Below are positions 1 to 8,655 of a stretch of DNA of 41,550 nucleotides, piece by piece. The stretch is from an uncultured Clostridium sp. Lineage in GTDB: Bacteria; Bacillota; Clostridia; TANB77; CAG-508. The notes below the pieces were generated by a model. It saw nothing but the letters and a program-made list of their open reading frames with translations. It made no database searches and was not told the DNA's origin. The stretch is taken from contig USHY01000006.1 in NCBI GenBank assembly GCA_900554635.1, forward strand, positions 1 through 41,550, in the 5' to 3' direction. The translations under genes and the position numbers were made by a program. Positions within the stretch are counted from its first letter, which is position 1; every line of letters starts with the position of its first letter.

Positions 1-1583
1 GAGCTGAAGATACATTCCAAGGAATAGTTGACTTAATAAAAATGAGAGCATTCATCCATAAAGATGATTTAGGAAAAGTTATTGAGGAAACAGATATTCC
101 AGAAGATTTAAAAGAAAAAGCTGAAAAATTCAGAAGCCAAATGGTAGAAGCAGCAGCAGAACAAGATGATGAATTAATGATGAAATATTTAGAAGGTGAA
201 GAACTTTCTGAAGATGAAATCAAAATGGGATTAAGAAAAGGAACAATAGCAAATAAAATAGTTCCAGTATGTTGCGGATCTTCATACAAAAATAAAGGTG
301 TTCAAGAATTATTAAACTACATTGTAGCATTTATGCCATCACCACTTGATGTACCACATATCAAAGGTGTTGACCTAGATGGTAATGAAGTAGAAAGAAA
401 AACATCAGATTCTGAACCATTTGCAGCATTAGCATTCAAAATTGCAACAGACCCATTCGTAGGAAAACTATGTTTCTTTAGAGTTTACTCAGGAACATTA
501 GATTCAGGTTCAACAGTTTTAAATGCAAACAAAGATAAAAAAGAAAGAATAGGAAGAATTCTTCAAATGCACGCAAATCATAGACAGGATATAGACAAAG
601 TATATTCTGGAGATATTGCAGCAGCAGTTGGTTTAAAAGATGTAACAACAGGTGATACACTATGTGATATGGATCATCCAGTTATATTAGAATCAATGGA
701 ATTCCCAGAACCAGTTATCGAAATCGCAATTGAGCCAAAAGATAAAGTAGCTCAAGAAAAAATGGGTATAGCTTTAGCAAAACTTGCTGAAGAAGATCCA
801 ACATTCAAAACATATACAAACCATGAAACAGGTCAAACAATTATAGCAGGTATGGGTGAATTACACCTAGACATTATAGTTGATAGATTAAAAAGAGAGT
901 TCAAAGTTGAATGTAATGTAGGTAAACCACAAGTTTCTTACAAAGAAACAATTAGAAACAAAGTAAGAGTTGAAGGTAAATTCATTCGTCAATCAGGTGG
1001 ACGTGGACAATATGGTCATGTATGGCTAGAAATGGAACCATTAGAGCCAGGTTCAGGTGTTCAATTTGAGAGCAAAATCGTTGGTGGTGTTGTTCCAAAA
1101 GAATACGTAAAACCTACTGAAGAAGGTATCAGAGAAGCTGCTGAAAGCGGAATCTTAGCTGGTTACCCAGTTATAGACTTCAAAGCAACTCTTGTTGATG
1201 GTTCATACCATGATGTTGACTCATCAGAAATGGCATTCAAAATTGCAGGATCTATGGCTTTCAAAGAGGGTTGTAAACAAGGTAAATCAGTTATCCTTGA
1301 ACCTATAATGAAAGTTGAAATAACAGTTCCAGAAGAATACATGGGAGATGTTATTGGAGATGTAAACTCTAGACGTGGAAAAATGGAAGGAATGGAAGCA
1401 AGAAACGGAATGCAAATTATAAGAGCATTCATACCATTAGCAGAAATGTTTGGTTATGCAACTGACCTTCGTTCAAAAACACAAGGTAGAGGAACTTATG
1501 CTATGGAACCATCTCATTATGAAGAAGTTCCAAAATCAATTCTAGAAACAATCGTTGCTTCTAGAGCTAAAAAGGAAGAATAA
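1..1583 (+). CDS. fusA: Elongation factor G, 3' part (5' end outside window)
   Basis: EF-G is the GTPase that drives ribosomal translocation and, with RRF, ribosome recycling. The frame is open from base 3 and enters at an A-E-D-T-F-Q-G-I-V-D-L-I stretch typical of the end of the G domain, so the listed start is the window edge and not a start codon. About 526 residues are present, matching domains II to V of a protein of about 690. Visible motifs include GMGELHLDI (domain III), the RQSGGRGQYGHV region of domain IV and the C-terminal RGTYAMEPSHYEEVP. The stop is TAA. It lies upstream of tuf in the usual str-operon order, although a 185-base gap with its own promoter separates them. No in-frame CGG codon occurs; the CGG trinucleotides here span codon boundaries. 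Confidence 0.97.
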   Translation, partial: AEDTFQGIVDLIKMRAFIHKDDLGKVIEETDIPEDLKEKAEKFRSQMVEAAAEQDDELMMKYLEGEELSEDEIKMGLRKGTIANKIVPVCCGSSYKNKGVQELLNYIVAFMPSPLDVPHIKGVDLDGNEVERKTSDSEPFAALAFKIATDPFVGKLCFFRVYSGTLDSGSTVLNANKDKKERIGRILQMHANHRQDIDKVYSGDIAAAVGLKDVTTGDTLCDMDHPVILESMEFPEPVIEIAIEPKDKVAQEKMGIALAKLAEEDPTFKTYTNHETGQTIIAGMGELHLDIIVDRLKREFKVECNVGKPQVSYKETIRNKVRVEGKFIRQSGGRGQYGHVWLEMEPLEPGSGVQFESKIVGGVVPKEYVKPTEEGIREAAESGILAGYPVIDFKATLVDGSYHDVDSSEMAFKIAGSMAFKEGCKQGKSVILEPIMKVEITVPEEYMGDVIGDVNSRRGKMEGMEARNGMQIIRAFIPLAEMFGYATDLRSKTQGRGTYAMEPSHYEEVPKSILETIVASRAKKEE

Positions 1584-1592
1584 TTAATTCCA

Positions 1593-1626
1593 GTTTGAGG
1601 AAGAAATACAATGAGCTTCCTCAAAC
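1593..1626 (+). other. Intergenic hairpin between fusA and tuf
   Basis: A perfect 11-bp inverted repeat (GTTTGAGGAAG / CTTCCTCAAAC) with an 11-base loop starts nine bases after the fusA stop. It is followed by an A-rich tract and not a T tract, so it is not a standard intrinsic terminator for fusA. It may protect the mRNA 3' end or mark a processing site between fusA and tuf. Confidence 0.6.
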
Positions 1627-1652
1627 AAAATAAAAAAAATACATTAAAACTA

Positions 1653-1681
1653 TTGCAAAAATAGCAAAAATGTTATAAAAT
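1653..1681 (+). promoter_or_regulatory. Predicted sigma-A-type promoter for tuf
   Basis: TTGCAA and TAAAAT boxes are separated by 17 bases, about 90 bases upstream of the tuf start. A slightly shifted TATAAA (15-base spacing) overlaps the -10. A separate promoter would let tuf be expressed above fusA. Confidence 0.5.
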
Positions 1682-1768
1682 AACAATGTTTAAAGAATTT
1701 GTTATTAAATTTTAAAAATAAAAGAGAATTAGAAGATATCTAATTCCAAATTGAAGGAGGATTTTTAA

Positions 1769-2971
1769 ATGGCAAAGGAAAAATTTGAAAGAACCAAACC
1801 ACACGTTAACATTGGTACAATCGGCCACGTTGACCATGGTAAAACAACAACAACAGCAGCTATTACAAAATATTTAGGATTATTAGGAAAAGCTAAATTT
1901 ACAGCTTATGACCAAATCGATGGAGCACCAGAAGAAAAAGCAAGAGGAATCACAATCAACACAGCTCACGTTGAATACGAAACAGAAAAAAGACACTATG
2001 CACACGTTGACTGTCCAGGCCACGCTGACTATGTAAAAAACATGATTACAGGTGCAGCACAAATGGATGGAGCAATATTAGTTGTTTCAGCAGCTGATGG
2101 ACCAATGCCTCAAACAAGAGAGCACATCCTATTAGCAAGACAAGTTGGTGTTAAATATATCGTTGTTTACTTAAATAAATGCGATATGGTTGATGACCCA
2201 GAATTATTAGAATTAGTTGAAATGGAAGTTAGAGACTTATTATCAAGCTATGATTTCCCAGGAGATGAAATCCCAATTATAAAAGGATCTTCTCTAAAAG
2301 TTCTAGAATCTACATCAACAGATCCAAATGCACCAGAATATCAATGCATGAAAGAATTAATGGATGCAGTAGATAGCTACATCCCAACACCAGATAGACC
2401 AACAGATGGTGACTTCTTAATGCCAGTTGAAGACGTATTCTCTATCACAGGTAGAGGAACAGTTGCAACAGGTAGAGTAGAAAGAGGAACAGTAAAAGTT
2501 TCTGACGAAGTTGAAATCATTGGTTTAACAACAGAAAGAAAGAAAACAGTTATCACAGGTGTTGAAATGTTCAGAAAATTATTAGACCAAGCAGAAGCTG
2601 GAGATAACGTTGGATTACTATTAAGAGGTATCCAAAGAAACGAAATAGAAAGAGGTCAAGTATTAGCAAAACCAGGTTCAATACATCCACATACAAAATT
2701 CAAAGCACAAGTTTATGTATTAACTAAAGAAGAAGGTGGACGTCATACACCATTCTTCAATGGATATAGACCACAATTCTACTTCAGAACAACAGACGTT
2801 ACAGGTGTTATAGATTTACCTGCAGGAACAGAAATGGTAATGCCAGGTGACAATATCGATATGACAATCGAATTAATCACACCAATAGCTATGGAAAAAG
2901 GACTAAGATTCGCTATCCGTGAAGGTGGTAGAACAGTAGGTTCTGGTATAGTTTCTGAAATCATTGAGTAA
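1769..2971 (+). CDS. tuf: Elongation factor Tu
   Basis: EF-Tu delivers aminoacyl-tRNA to the ribosomal A site as a GTP complex. The 400-residue product is full length and has the P loop GHVDHGKT (about residue 19), the DCPGHADY switch II motif and the NKCD guanine-specificity motif, followed by beta-barrel domains II and III. The start is fixed by a TTGAAGGAGG site seven bases upstream of the ATG. The gene has its own predicted promoter and a strong terminator directly after the TAA stop. Arg codons are AGA and CGT, with no CGG, as expected for a highly expressed gene in this genome. Confidence 0.98.
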   Translation: MAKEKFERTKPHVNIGTIGHVDHGKTTTTAAITKYLGLLGKAKFTAYDQIDGAPEEKARGITINTAHVEYETEKRHYAHVDCPGHADYVKNMITGAAQMDGAILVVSAADGPMPQTREHILLARQVGVKYIVVYLNKCDMVDDPELLELVEMEVRDLLSSYDFPGDEIPIIKGSSLKVLESTSTDPNAPEYQCMKELMDAVDSYIPTPDRPTDGDFLMPVEDVFSITGRGTVATGRVERGTVKVSDEVEIIGLTTERKKTVITGVEMFRKLLDQAEAGDNVGLLLRGIQRNEIERGQVLAKPGSIHPHTKFKAQVYVLTKEEGGRHTPFFNGYRPQFYFRTTDVTGVIDLPAGTEMVMPGDNIDMTIELITPIAMEKGLRFAIREGGRTVGSGIVSEIIE

Positions 2972-2982
2972 TTTCAAAAATA

Positions 2983-3011
2983 AAAAAGCAAGGTTCATCC
3001 TTGCTTTTTTT
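2983..3011 (+). terminator. Rho-independent terminator after tuf
   Basis: An 11-bp stem (AAAAAGCAAGG / CCTTGCTTTTT) with a five-base loop and a T run begins 12 bases after the tuf stop. Confidence 0.9.
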
Positions 3012-3117
3012 GTATTTTTTTCACTTTACCACTTGATTTTTTCCTAATAAAAGCATACAATAGTAACATCAAAAAATTCTAAATAAAAGGCTTTAGCTAA
3101 ATAAAAAGGAGAGGTTT

Positions 3118-4140
3118 ATGAAAATTATTTTAGATGCGATGGGTGGAGATAATGCACCAGAGGCAACAATTAAGGGAGCCGTAAAAGCTATAAAAGAAAT
3201 TGATTCAGAAATTATTTTAGTTGGAAATGAAGAAATAATTAATAAAAAAGTAAAAGAATTATATAATAAAGAAAATATAGGTCAAATATCAGACAAAATT
3301 TCAATACATAATACAACAGAAGAAATAACAATGGAAGATATTCCAACACAAGCAATTAAACATAAAAAGGATTCATCAATGGTTGTAGGATTTAGACTAC
3401 TAAAAGAAGGAGAAGGGGATGTATTTGTTTCAGCAGGAAACTCTGGAGCATTACTCACAGGAGCAACTCTATTGGTGGGTAGAATAAAAGGAGTGGATAG
3501 ACCTGCAATGGCACCAATGCTTCCATCATATAAAAAAGGAGTAATGCTAGTAGATGCTGGTGCAAATACAAACTGTAAACCAATCAACCTTCTACAATTT
3601 GCACAAATGGCTAATGTATATTTGAAAAAGATATATAACATTGAAAAACCTGCGATTGGGCTTTTAAATATAGGTACAGAAGAAACAAAAGGAAATGACT
3701 TAGTAAAAGAAAGTTATAAATTATTAAAACAAGAAGCTGATGAACATGGAATCAACTTTGTTGGCAACATAGAAGGCCGTGATGCCTTTACAGGCAAAAT
3801 TGATGCAGTAATAACAGATGGATTTACAGGAAATGTATTTTTAAAGACAACAGAGGGCTTAGGAAAACTTGTAAAAAGAACATTAACAGAAAGTCTAAAG
3901 AAAAACTTATGGAGCACAATATGTGCAGCTCCATCTTTACCTGCAATAAAACGTTTTAGCAAAACAATGGATTATAAAGAATATGGAGGAGCACTATTCC
4001 TAGGAGTTCAAAAACCAGTTGTAAAAGCACATGGAAGTAGTGATGAAAAACTATTCTATTACACAATTAAACAAGCCGAAAACTTTGCTAAAAGTGGCAC
4101 TGTGGACATTATAAAAAAAGAATTTGAAAAAAATAAGTAA
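3118..4140 (+). CDS. plsX: Phosphate acyltransferase PlsX
   Basis: PlsX converts acyl-ACP to acyl-phosphate, the acyl donor used by PlsY for phosphatidic acid synthesis; it is a peripheral membrane enzyme. The 340-residue product has the family start MKIILDAMGGDNAP, the central VSAGNSGALL segment and the GFTGNVFLKTTEG segment, and normal length. AAAAAGGAGAGG precedes the ATG by five bases. The gene is followed 80 bases later by acpP, the usual Firmicute pairing of PlsX with its acyl-carrier substrate, although acpP appears to have its own promoter. No fapR or fabD is present in this stretch. Confidence 0.96.
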   Translation: MKIILDAMGGDNAPEATIKGAVKAIKEIDSEIILVGNEEIINKKVKELYNKENIGQISDKISIHNTTEEITMEDIPTQAIKHKKDSSMVVGFRLLKEGEGDVFVSAGNSGALLTGATLLVGRIKGVDRPAMAPMLPSYKKGVMLVDAGANTNCKPINLLQFAQMANVYLKKIYNIEKPAIGLLNIGTEETKGNDLVKESYKLLKQEADEHGINFVGNIEGRDAFTGKIDAVITDGFTGNVFLKTTEGLGKLVKRTLTESLKKNLWSTICAAPSLPAIKRFSKTMDYKEYGGALFLGVQKPVVKAHGSSDEKLFYYTIKQAENFAKSGTVDIIKKEFEKNK

Positions 4141-4146
4141 AAAGTA

Positions 4147-4175
4147 TTGACATTTTCAGTTGGATATAATATCTT
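4147..4175 (+). promoter_or_regulatory. Predicted promoter for acpP
   Basis: A perfect TTGACA lies just after plsX, with TATAAT and related AT-rich hexamers 12 to 22 bases downstream. The best 17-base spacing gives the weak box TATCTT, so the exact -10 is uncertain. Confidence 0.4.
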
Positions 4176-4220
4176 ATAGTAGATAATAGTTATCGCAAAA
4201 CTAAAAGGGGGTGTAAACAA

Positions 4221-4460
4221 ATGAACTCAGAAGAAATTTTTGATAAGGTTAAAGAAATAATCATAGAACAATTAGGAGTTCCAGAAACAGCAATAACTGC
4301 AGAAGCATCTTTCATAGATGATCTAGGAGCAGATTCTTTAGATATAGTTGAATTAATAATGGCTTTAGAAGAAGAATTTGATTTGGAAATACCAGATAGT
4401 GATGCTGAAAAAGTAGTTACAGTAGGTGACGTTGTTGAATATATAAAGGACAATGTTTAA
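4221..4460 (+). CDS. acpP: Acyl carrier protein
   Basis: This small acidic protein carries growing fatty acyl chains on a 4'-phosphopantetheine arm. The product has 79 residues, the family's normal size, with the GADSLDIVEL motif whose Ser (about residue 38) is the attachment site. The four-helix ACP pattern and acidic composition are clear. AAAAGGGGGTG precedes the ATG. It follows plsX, whose substrate is acyl-ACP. Confidence 0.97.
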   Translation: MNSEEIFDKVKEIIIEQLGVPETAITAEASFIDDLGADSLDIVELIMALEEEFDLEIPDSDAEKVVTVGDVVEYIKDNV

Positions 4461-4476
4461 AAAAGATAAATTTTAA

Positions 4477-4505
4477 TTGCAAATTAATCATTCCTATGAT
4501 ATAAT
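4477..4505 (+). promoter_or_regulatory. Predicted sigma-A promoter for the FAD dehydrogenase gene
   Basis: TTGCAA and a perfect TATAAT are separated by 17 bases, with the -10 ending 26 bases before the ATG of the next gene. Confidence 0.65.
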
Positions 4506-4531
4506 TTATTAGTCAAAGGAGTGATTTTTTT

Positions 4532-5962
4532 ATGCCAAATAGATATGATGTAATAGTAGTAGGAATGGGTCCTAGCTCTATTTTTTGTGCATACGAATTA
4601 ATAAAGTTAAAAAAATATAATAAGGTACTATTAATAGACCAAGGCAAGCGTGTTGAAGATAGATATTGCCCTATTGAAAAAACAAATAAATGCGTACATT
4701 GTAAACCAATGTGCAATATTACAAATGGTTTTTCAGGTGCTGGAGCCTTTTCAGATGGTAAATTATCTTTATATAATAGCGAAGATGATGATATACATGT
4801 TGGAGGGAATTTACATAAGATAATAGGAGTTCCTGAAACAAAAAATCTAATTGATTATACAGATAAAATATATTTAGACTTCGGTGCAGATAAACACCTA
4901 GAAGGAACAGAATATAAAGAAGAAATAGCAAAGATTAATGATAGAGCCCAAAAAGAAGGAATCAGACTTATAAATATTCCAATAAGACACCTAGGAACAG
5001 AAAAAAGCCATGAAGTTTATGGAAGACTTGAAAAATATATTGAGGATAATGGAGTAGAAATGATGTTCCAAACTTCAGTAACAGATTTAATAATAGAAAA
5101 TGACCACATTCAAGGAGTAAAAATAAAAGCATCAAAAGACCTAGAAAATGAAAAAATTGAGCAAACTGAAATATATGCTGACAAAGTAGTTCTAGCAGTA
5201 GGCAGAAAAGGTGCTAACTGGTTAGTTGATATGGCAAATAAACACAATATAAATACAGAAACTGGAATAGTTGATATTGGTGTTAGATACGAACTTCCAG
5301 ATGAAGTAATGAAAGATGTAAACAAATATATGTATGAAGCAAAATTCATAGGTAGAGTTGGACCATTCAGAGATAAAGTACGAACATTCTGCCAAAACCC
5401 AAGTGGATTTGTTTCAGCAGAAGTTTATGATAATAACCTAACACTTGTAAATGGTCACTCATACAAAGAAAGAAAAAGCACAAATACAAATTTAGCAATA
5501 CTAGTATCACACCATTTTACAAGCCCATTTAAACGCCCAATCGAATATGGTAGAAATGTTGCACAAAACTTAAACGACCTAGGAGCAGGAAACATAGTAG
5601 TACAAAGACTAGGAGATATATACAGAGGAAAGAGAACTTGGGATTATGAACTAGAAAGAAATACAGTGCAAGCTACATTAAAATCAGCAGTAGCAGGGGA
5701 TATAACTTTTGCATTAGGATATAGAACAATGGTAAGTATTCTAGAATTTATAAGAGCAGTAGACAAAATAGTAGAAGGATTTGGAGCACCAGACAATCTA
5801 CTATATGCACCAGAAATAAAGTTCTATAGCAACAAAGTAGTAATAGACAAGAACTTTGAAACAAACATAAAAGGCCTATACTCAATAGGAGATGGCGGAG
5901 GAATGACAAGAGGACTAATGATGGCATCTTGTTCAGGAATACAAATGGCAAGAAATTTATAA
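4532..5962 (+). CDS. FAD-dependent dehydrogenase, COG2509 type
   Basis: This is a predicted flavoprotein oxidoreductase of unknown substrate. The 476-residue product starts with a Rossmann FAD-binding motif (VIVVGMGPSS, residues 8-17) and a following acidic strand end (LLIDQG). A Cys-rich stretch at residues 50-63 (CPIEKTNKCVHCKPMC) and the adjacent GFSGAGAFSDGK loop are typical of the COG2509 uncharacterised dehydrogenases. A second FAD contact, YSIGDGGGMTRG, is near the C terminus. The start has AAAGGAG upstream and its own promoter. It is transcribed alone, so the neighbourhood does not identify a substrate. The Cys cluster could bind metal or be redox active; that is inference. Confidence 0.85.
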   Translation: MPNRYDVIVVGMGPSSIFCAYELIKLKKYNKVLLIDQGKRVEDRYCPIEKTNKCVHCKPMCNITNGFSGAGAFSDGKLSLYNSEDDDIHVGGNLHKIIGVPETKNLIDYTDKIYLDFGADKHLEGTEYKEEIAKINDRAQKEGIRLINIPIRHLGTEKSHEVYGRLEKYIEDNGVEMMFQTSVTDLIIENDHIQGVKIKASKDLENEKIEQTEIYADKVVLAVGRKGANWLVDMANKHNINTETGIVDIGVRYELPDEVMKDVNKYMYEAKFIGRVGPFRDKVRTFCQNPSGFVSAEVYDNNLTLVNGHSYKERKSTNTNLAILVSHHFTSPFKRPIEYGRNVAQNLNDLGAGNIVVQRLGDIYRGKRTWDYELERNTVQATLKSAVAGDITFALGYRTMVSILEFIRAVDKIVEGFGAPDNLLYAPEIKFYSNKVVIDKNFETNIKGLYSIGDGGGMTRGLMMASCSGIQMARNL

Positions 5963-6015
5963 AAATGAAACTAAATTAAAACTTAAAAAGTATTATATGT
6001 GACTTGTAAGTAAAA

Positions 6016-6044
6016 TTTACATTTTTGTAGATTTATGGTATAAT
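6016..6044 (+). promoter_or_regulatory. Predicted promoter of the glycosyltransferase-pth-rng-rimO operon
   Basis: TTTACA and TATAAT are separated by 17 bases, 39 bases upstream of the preferred start of the first gene. No convincing terminator appears until after rimO at 11739, so the six genes may be co-transcribed. Confidence 0.6.
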
Positions 6045-6082
6045 TTATAGAATAAAGAGAACAAAAAATGAAAGGAAAGCCT

Positions 6083-7285
6083 ATGAAAATACTACTAATA
6101 AATCATCTACCATTAGTAGGGTCAGGTAGTGGCGTATATACCACAAATCTTGCAAAAACCTTACAAAAAATGGGACACGAAATTTGTATAATCATGCCAG
6201 AAAATGAAACAAAAAATGTCGAAAATGAAGAATTTAAAAAATTTAAACTACACCCAGTGTATTTTAAAAATGAAGAAGAAATTCCAGGACAATTAGATTT
6301 TAACTTTCCATGTTTTACAAGTCACTCACGAAGTTCATTTAACTATTATGAAATGACAGATGCACAACTAAAAGAGTTTTGCAATAGCTTTGATGTAGCA
6401 ATTAAAGAAGAAATCGAAACCTTTAAACCAGATATAATACACTCAGGCCATATATGGGTAATTTCAAGTATAGCATGTAAATATAATGTGCCAGTTGTAG
6501 TAACATCACATGGAACAGATGTTATAGGTTTACAAAAAGGTGATAGATTTAAGAAAATGGCAGAGTATGTAATAAAAAGAGCAAAAAAAATAATAGCAGT
6601 ATCAAATGAAAATTGTAGACTAATTAAAGAAATTTTCCCTGAATCAAACCCAGAAGTAATACAAGCAGGATATGATCCAAAAGTATTTAACATACAAGAA
6701 TACAACAAACAGGAAATTCTTTCAAAATATGGAATAGAATACACAAATCAAAAAATAGTGCTATATGCAGGAAGATTATCAGGATTAAAAGGTGTAGATA
6801 TTCTTTTAAATGCAGCTAAAATTTACGAAAATGAGAATATAATTACTGTTATTGCAGGAAATGGTGCATTAAGAAAAGAATTAAGAAAACAGGCAAAAGA
6901 TTTAGAATTAAAGAATACATATTTTATAGGTCATAAAAGCCAACGAACACTTAAAAAGTTATACAACATAGCAGATGTTTTTGCAATGCCATCCAGAATG
7001 GAAGCATTTGGATTAGTTGCAGTTGAAGCCTTAGCATGTGGAACACCTGTTGTTTGTACAGAAGCAGGAGGAATGAAAGAATACATAACAGAAAAAGTTG
7101 GAAAAATAGTAAAAACAGAAGACTACGAAGGACTAGCAAAAGCTCTAATGGAAATTCTGAAAAATGAAAATAAATATAACAGAGAAGAACTTTCAGAATA
7201 TGTCAAAGAAAAGTTTGCACAAGAAAAATCAATTGCTAAGTTATTAGGAATCTATAACGAAGCGATAAAGGAGGAATGCTTATGA
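6083..7285 (+). CDS. GT4-family glycosyltransferase
   Basis: This is a retaining GT-B glycosyltransferase, likely making a glycolipid or surface glycan from a nucleotide sugar; the acceptor is unknown. The 400-residue product has the N-terminal LINHLPLVGSGSGVYTTNLA loop, a SHGTD segment in mid domain, an AGRLSGLKG element opening the C-terminal nucleotide-binding domain and the EAFGLVAVEALACGTPVV E-x7-E motif. The start at 6083 is chosen over the in-frame ATG at 6068 because AAAGGAAAG lies just before 6083. The stop overlaps the start of the next gene by four bases (ATGA), which implies translational coupling to the RpiB-like gene. Confidence 0.88.
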   Translation: MKILLINHLPLVGSGSGVYTTNLAKTLQKMGHEICIIMPENETKNVENEEFKKFKLHPVYFKNEEEIPGQLDFNFPCFTSHSRSSFNYYEMTDAQLKEFCNSFDVAIKEEIETFKPDIIHSGHIWVISSIACKYNVPVVVTSHGTDVIGLQKGDRFKKMAEYVIKRAKKIIAVSNENCRLIKEIFPESNPEVIQAGYDPKVFNIQEYNKQEILSKYGIEYTNQKIVLYAGRLSGLKGVDILLNAAKIYENENIITVIAGNGALRKELRKQAKDLELKNTYFIGHKSQRTLKKLYNIADVFAMPSRMEAFGLVAVEALACGTPVVCTEAGGMKEYITEKVGKIVKTEDYEGLAKALMEILKNENKYNREELSEYVKEKFAQEKSIAKLLGIYNEAIKEECL

Positions 7286-7728
7286 TAGCAATAGTATGTA
7301 ATTGTAGTGGATACAAATTAAAAAAAGAGGTATTAACATATCTAGAAGAAAAGAAAATTGACTATAAGGATTTTGGAACTTTTGATGAAGAAACACTAGA
7401 TGACCCAGAAGCAATAAAAGAAGCCTGCAAAAGTATTCAAACAAAAAAATGTGATGTTGGAATATTTATCTCAGGCAGTGGATTTGGAATGGCAATGTTT
7501 GCTAACAAATTCAAAGGAATAAGAAGTGTAGATTGTTTTAATATTGAGGGTGCAAAAAGAGCAAAAGCACACTATAATGCAAATGTACTTGCATTACCAG
7601 CAGAATTTATAAGCTTAGATACAGCAATCAACATAATAAGAGATTGGCTAGGAACTGAGGTTCTTGGAGGAAGATATAAAGACAGAATGGATGTAATTCA
7701 AGAAATAGAAAAAGAAAACATGAAATAA
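7282..7728 (+). CDS. RpiB/LacA/LacB-superfamily protein, atypical active site
   Basis: The 148-residue product has the RpiB fold signature: an N-terminal G-Y-x-L-K segment, a GIFISGSGFGMAMFANK loop, KGIRSV and a NANVLAL segment near the C terminus. RpiB interconverts ribose-5-phosphate and ribulose-5-phosphate. The usual DHAG is here CNCSG, the usual CGTG catalytic loop is SGSG, and the usual CHD after KGIR is CFN. The catalytic Cys and the first His are therefore absent. Start 7282 has AAAGGAGG at good spacing, whereas 7276 is too close. It sits between two glycosyltransferases and is coupled to the first, so it may act on a sugar precursor. Calling it a ribose-5-phosphate isomerase would be unsafe. 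Confidence 0.8.
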   Translation: MIAIVCNCSGYKLKKEVLTYLEEKKIDYKDFGTFDEETLDDPEAIKEACKSIQTKKCDVGIFISGSGFGMAMFANKFKGIRSVDCFNIEGAKRAKAHYNANVLALPAEFISLDTAINIIRDWLGTEVLGGRYKDRMDVIQEIEKENMK

Positions 7729-7761
7729 ACATACCAAAAAATATGTAATAAGGTGATAAAA

Positions 7762-8640
7762 ATGGAAAAAAGATTTAGTATTATAATATGCGCTTACAAT
7801 ATTGAAAAATATATTAAAAAGGCAATTAACAGTGTTTTAAAACAAACTTTTGAGAATTATGAAATAATATTATTTAATGATGGTTCAGTAGATGGAACAT
7901 TAAACAAAATGAAAGAATTTGAAGAAAATCCTAAGATTAAGATATTAAGTAGTGATATAAATAGAGGCTTAGGAGCAGGCAGAAATATCTGCATAAAAGA
8001 AGCAGAAGGCGAATACATAATATACTTAGATGGTGATGATACATTATATGAAAAAACAACATTAGAAAAAATTGATAGAGCTCTTCAAAAAAAATCACCA
8101 GATATTTGCTATTTTGGTGTTCAGTATGTAGAAGATGAAACAGGTAAAACCAAAATATATCTTCCAAATGAAGAAAACTCATGCAAAAAAGCAAGAATCC
8201 TTTGCGACATGCACTTTGCAGTATCAAGCAAATGTTGGAGAAGAGAGTTTTTACAAAAAAACAACATAACATTCATAGAAAAAATGTACTATGAAGATAT
8301 GGTATATTCAATTAAGGCAGCAATACTATCAGAAAAATTAGATTTTGCTCAATTTCCAATATACAACTATCTAAGAAATAGAAAAGGTAGTATAATGTCA
8401 ACACCTACTCTTGAGAGATGTACAGATATGTATAAAATGCTATCACATGTAATGAAATTATATGAAATAACACCAGATGAGTATAAACCATATCTACTTA
8501 CATTCATAAAACAAGAAACCCTAAGTTTACCATATAAAAACAAAGTAATACTACAATCTTTAAAAGATAATAAAATGAACCCAGTATTCCCAAAAAGACA
8601 CTATGAATTTAATCCAGAAGATGAAGATGTATTAATATAA
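7762..8640 (+). CDS. GT2-family glycosyltransferase
   Basis: This is a GT-A fold inverting glycosyltransferase. The 292-residue product has the opening FSIIICAYNIEKYI, the first acidic motif FNDGS, the metal-binding LDGDD (DxD type) and a later YYEDM segment that provides the acidic base region. No membrane helix is evident, so it should be cytosolic or peripheral. Start 7762 (ATG) is preferred over GTG 7753 because the AAGGTG site is correctly spaced for 7762. Together with the GT4 and RpiB-like genes it suggests a short glycan or glycolipid assembly function at the head of an otherwise housekeeping operon. Confidence 0.88.
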   Translation: MEKRFSIIICAYNIEKYIKKAINSVLKQTFENYEIILFNDGSVDGTLNKMKEFEENPKIKILSSDINRGLGAGRNICIKEAEGEYIIYLDGDDTLYEKTTLEKIDRALQKKSPDICYFGVQYVEDETGKTKIYLPNEENSCKKARILCDMHFAVSSKCWRREFLQKNNITFIEKMYYEDMVYSIKAAILSEKLDFAQFPIYNYLRNRKGSIMSTPTLERCTDMYKMLSHVMKLYEITPDEYKPYLLTFIKQETLSLPYKNKVILQSLKDNKMNPVFPKRHYEFNPEDEDVLI

Positions 8641-8655
8641 AAAAGAGGAGAAAAT

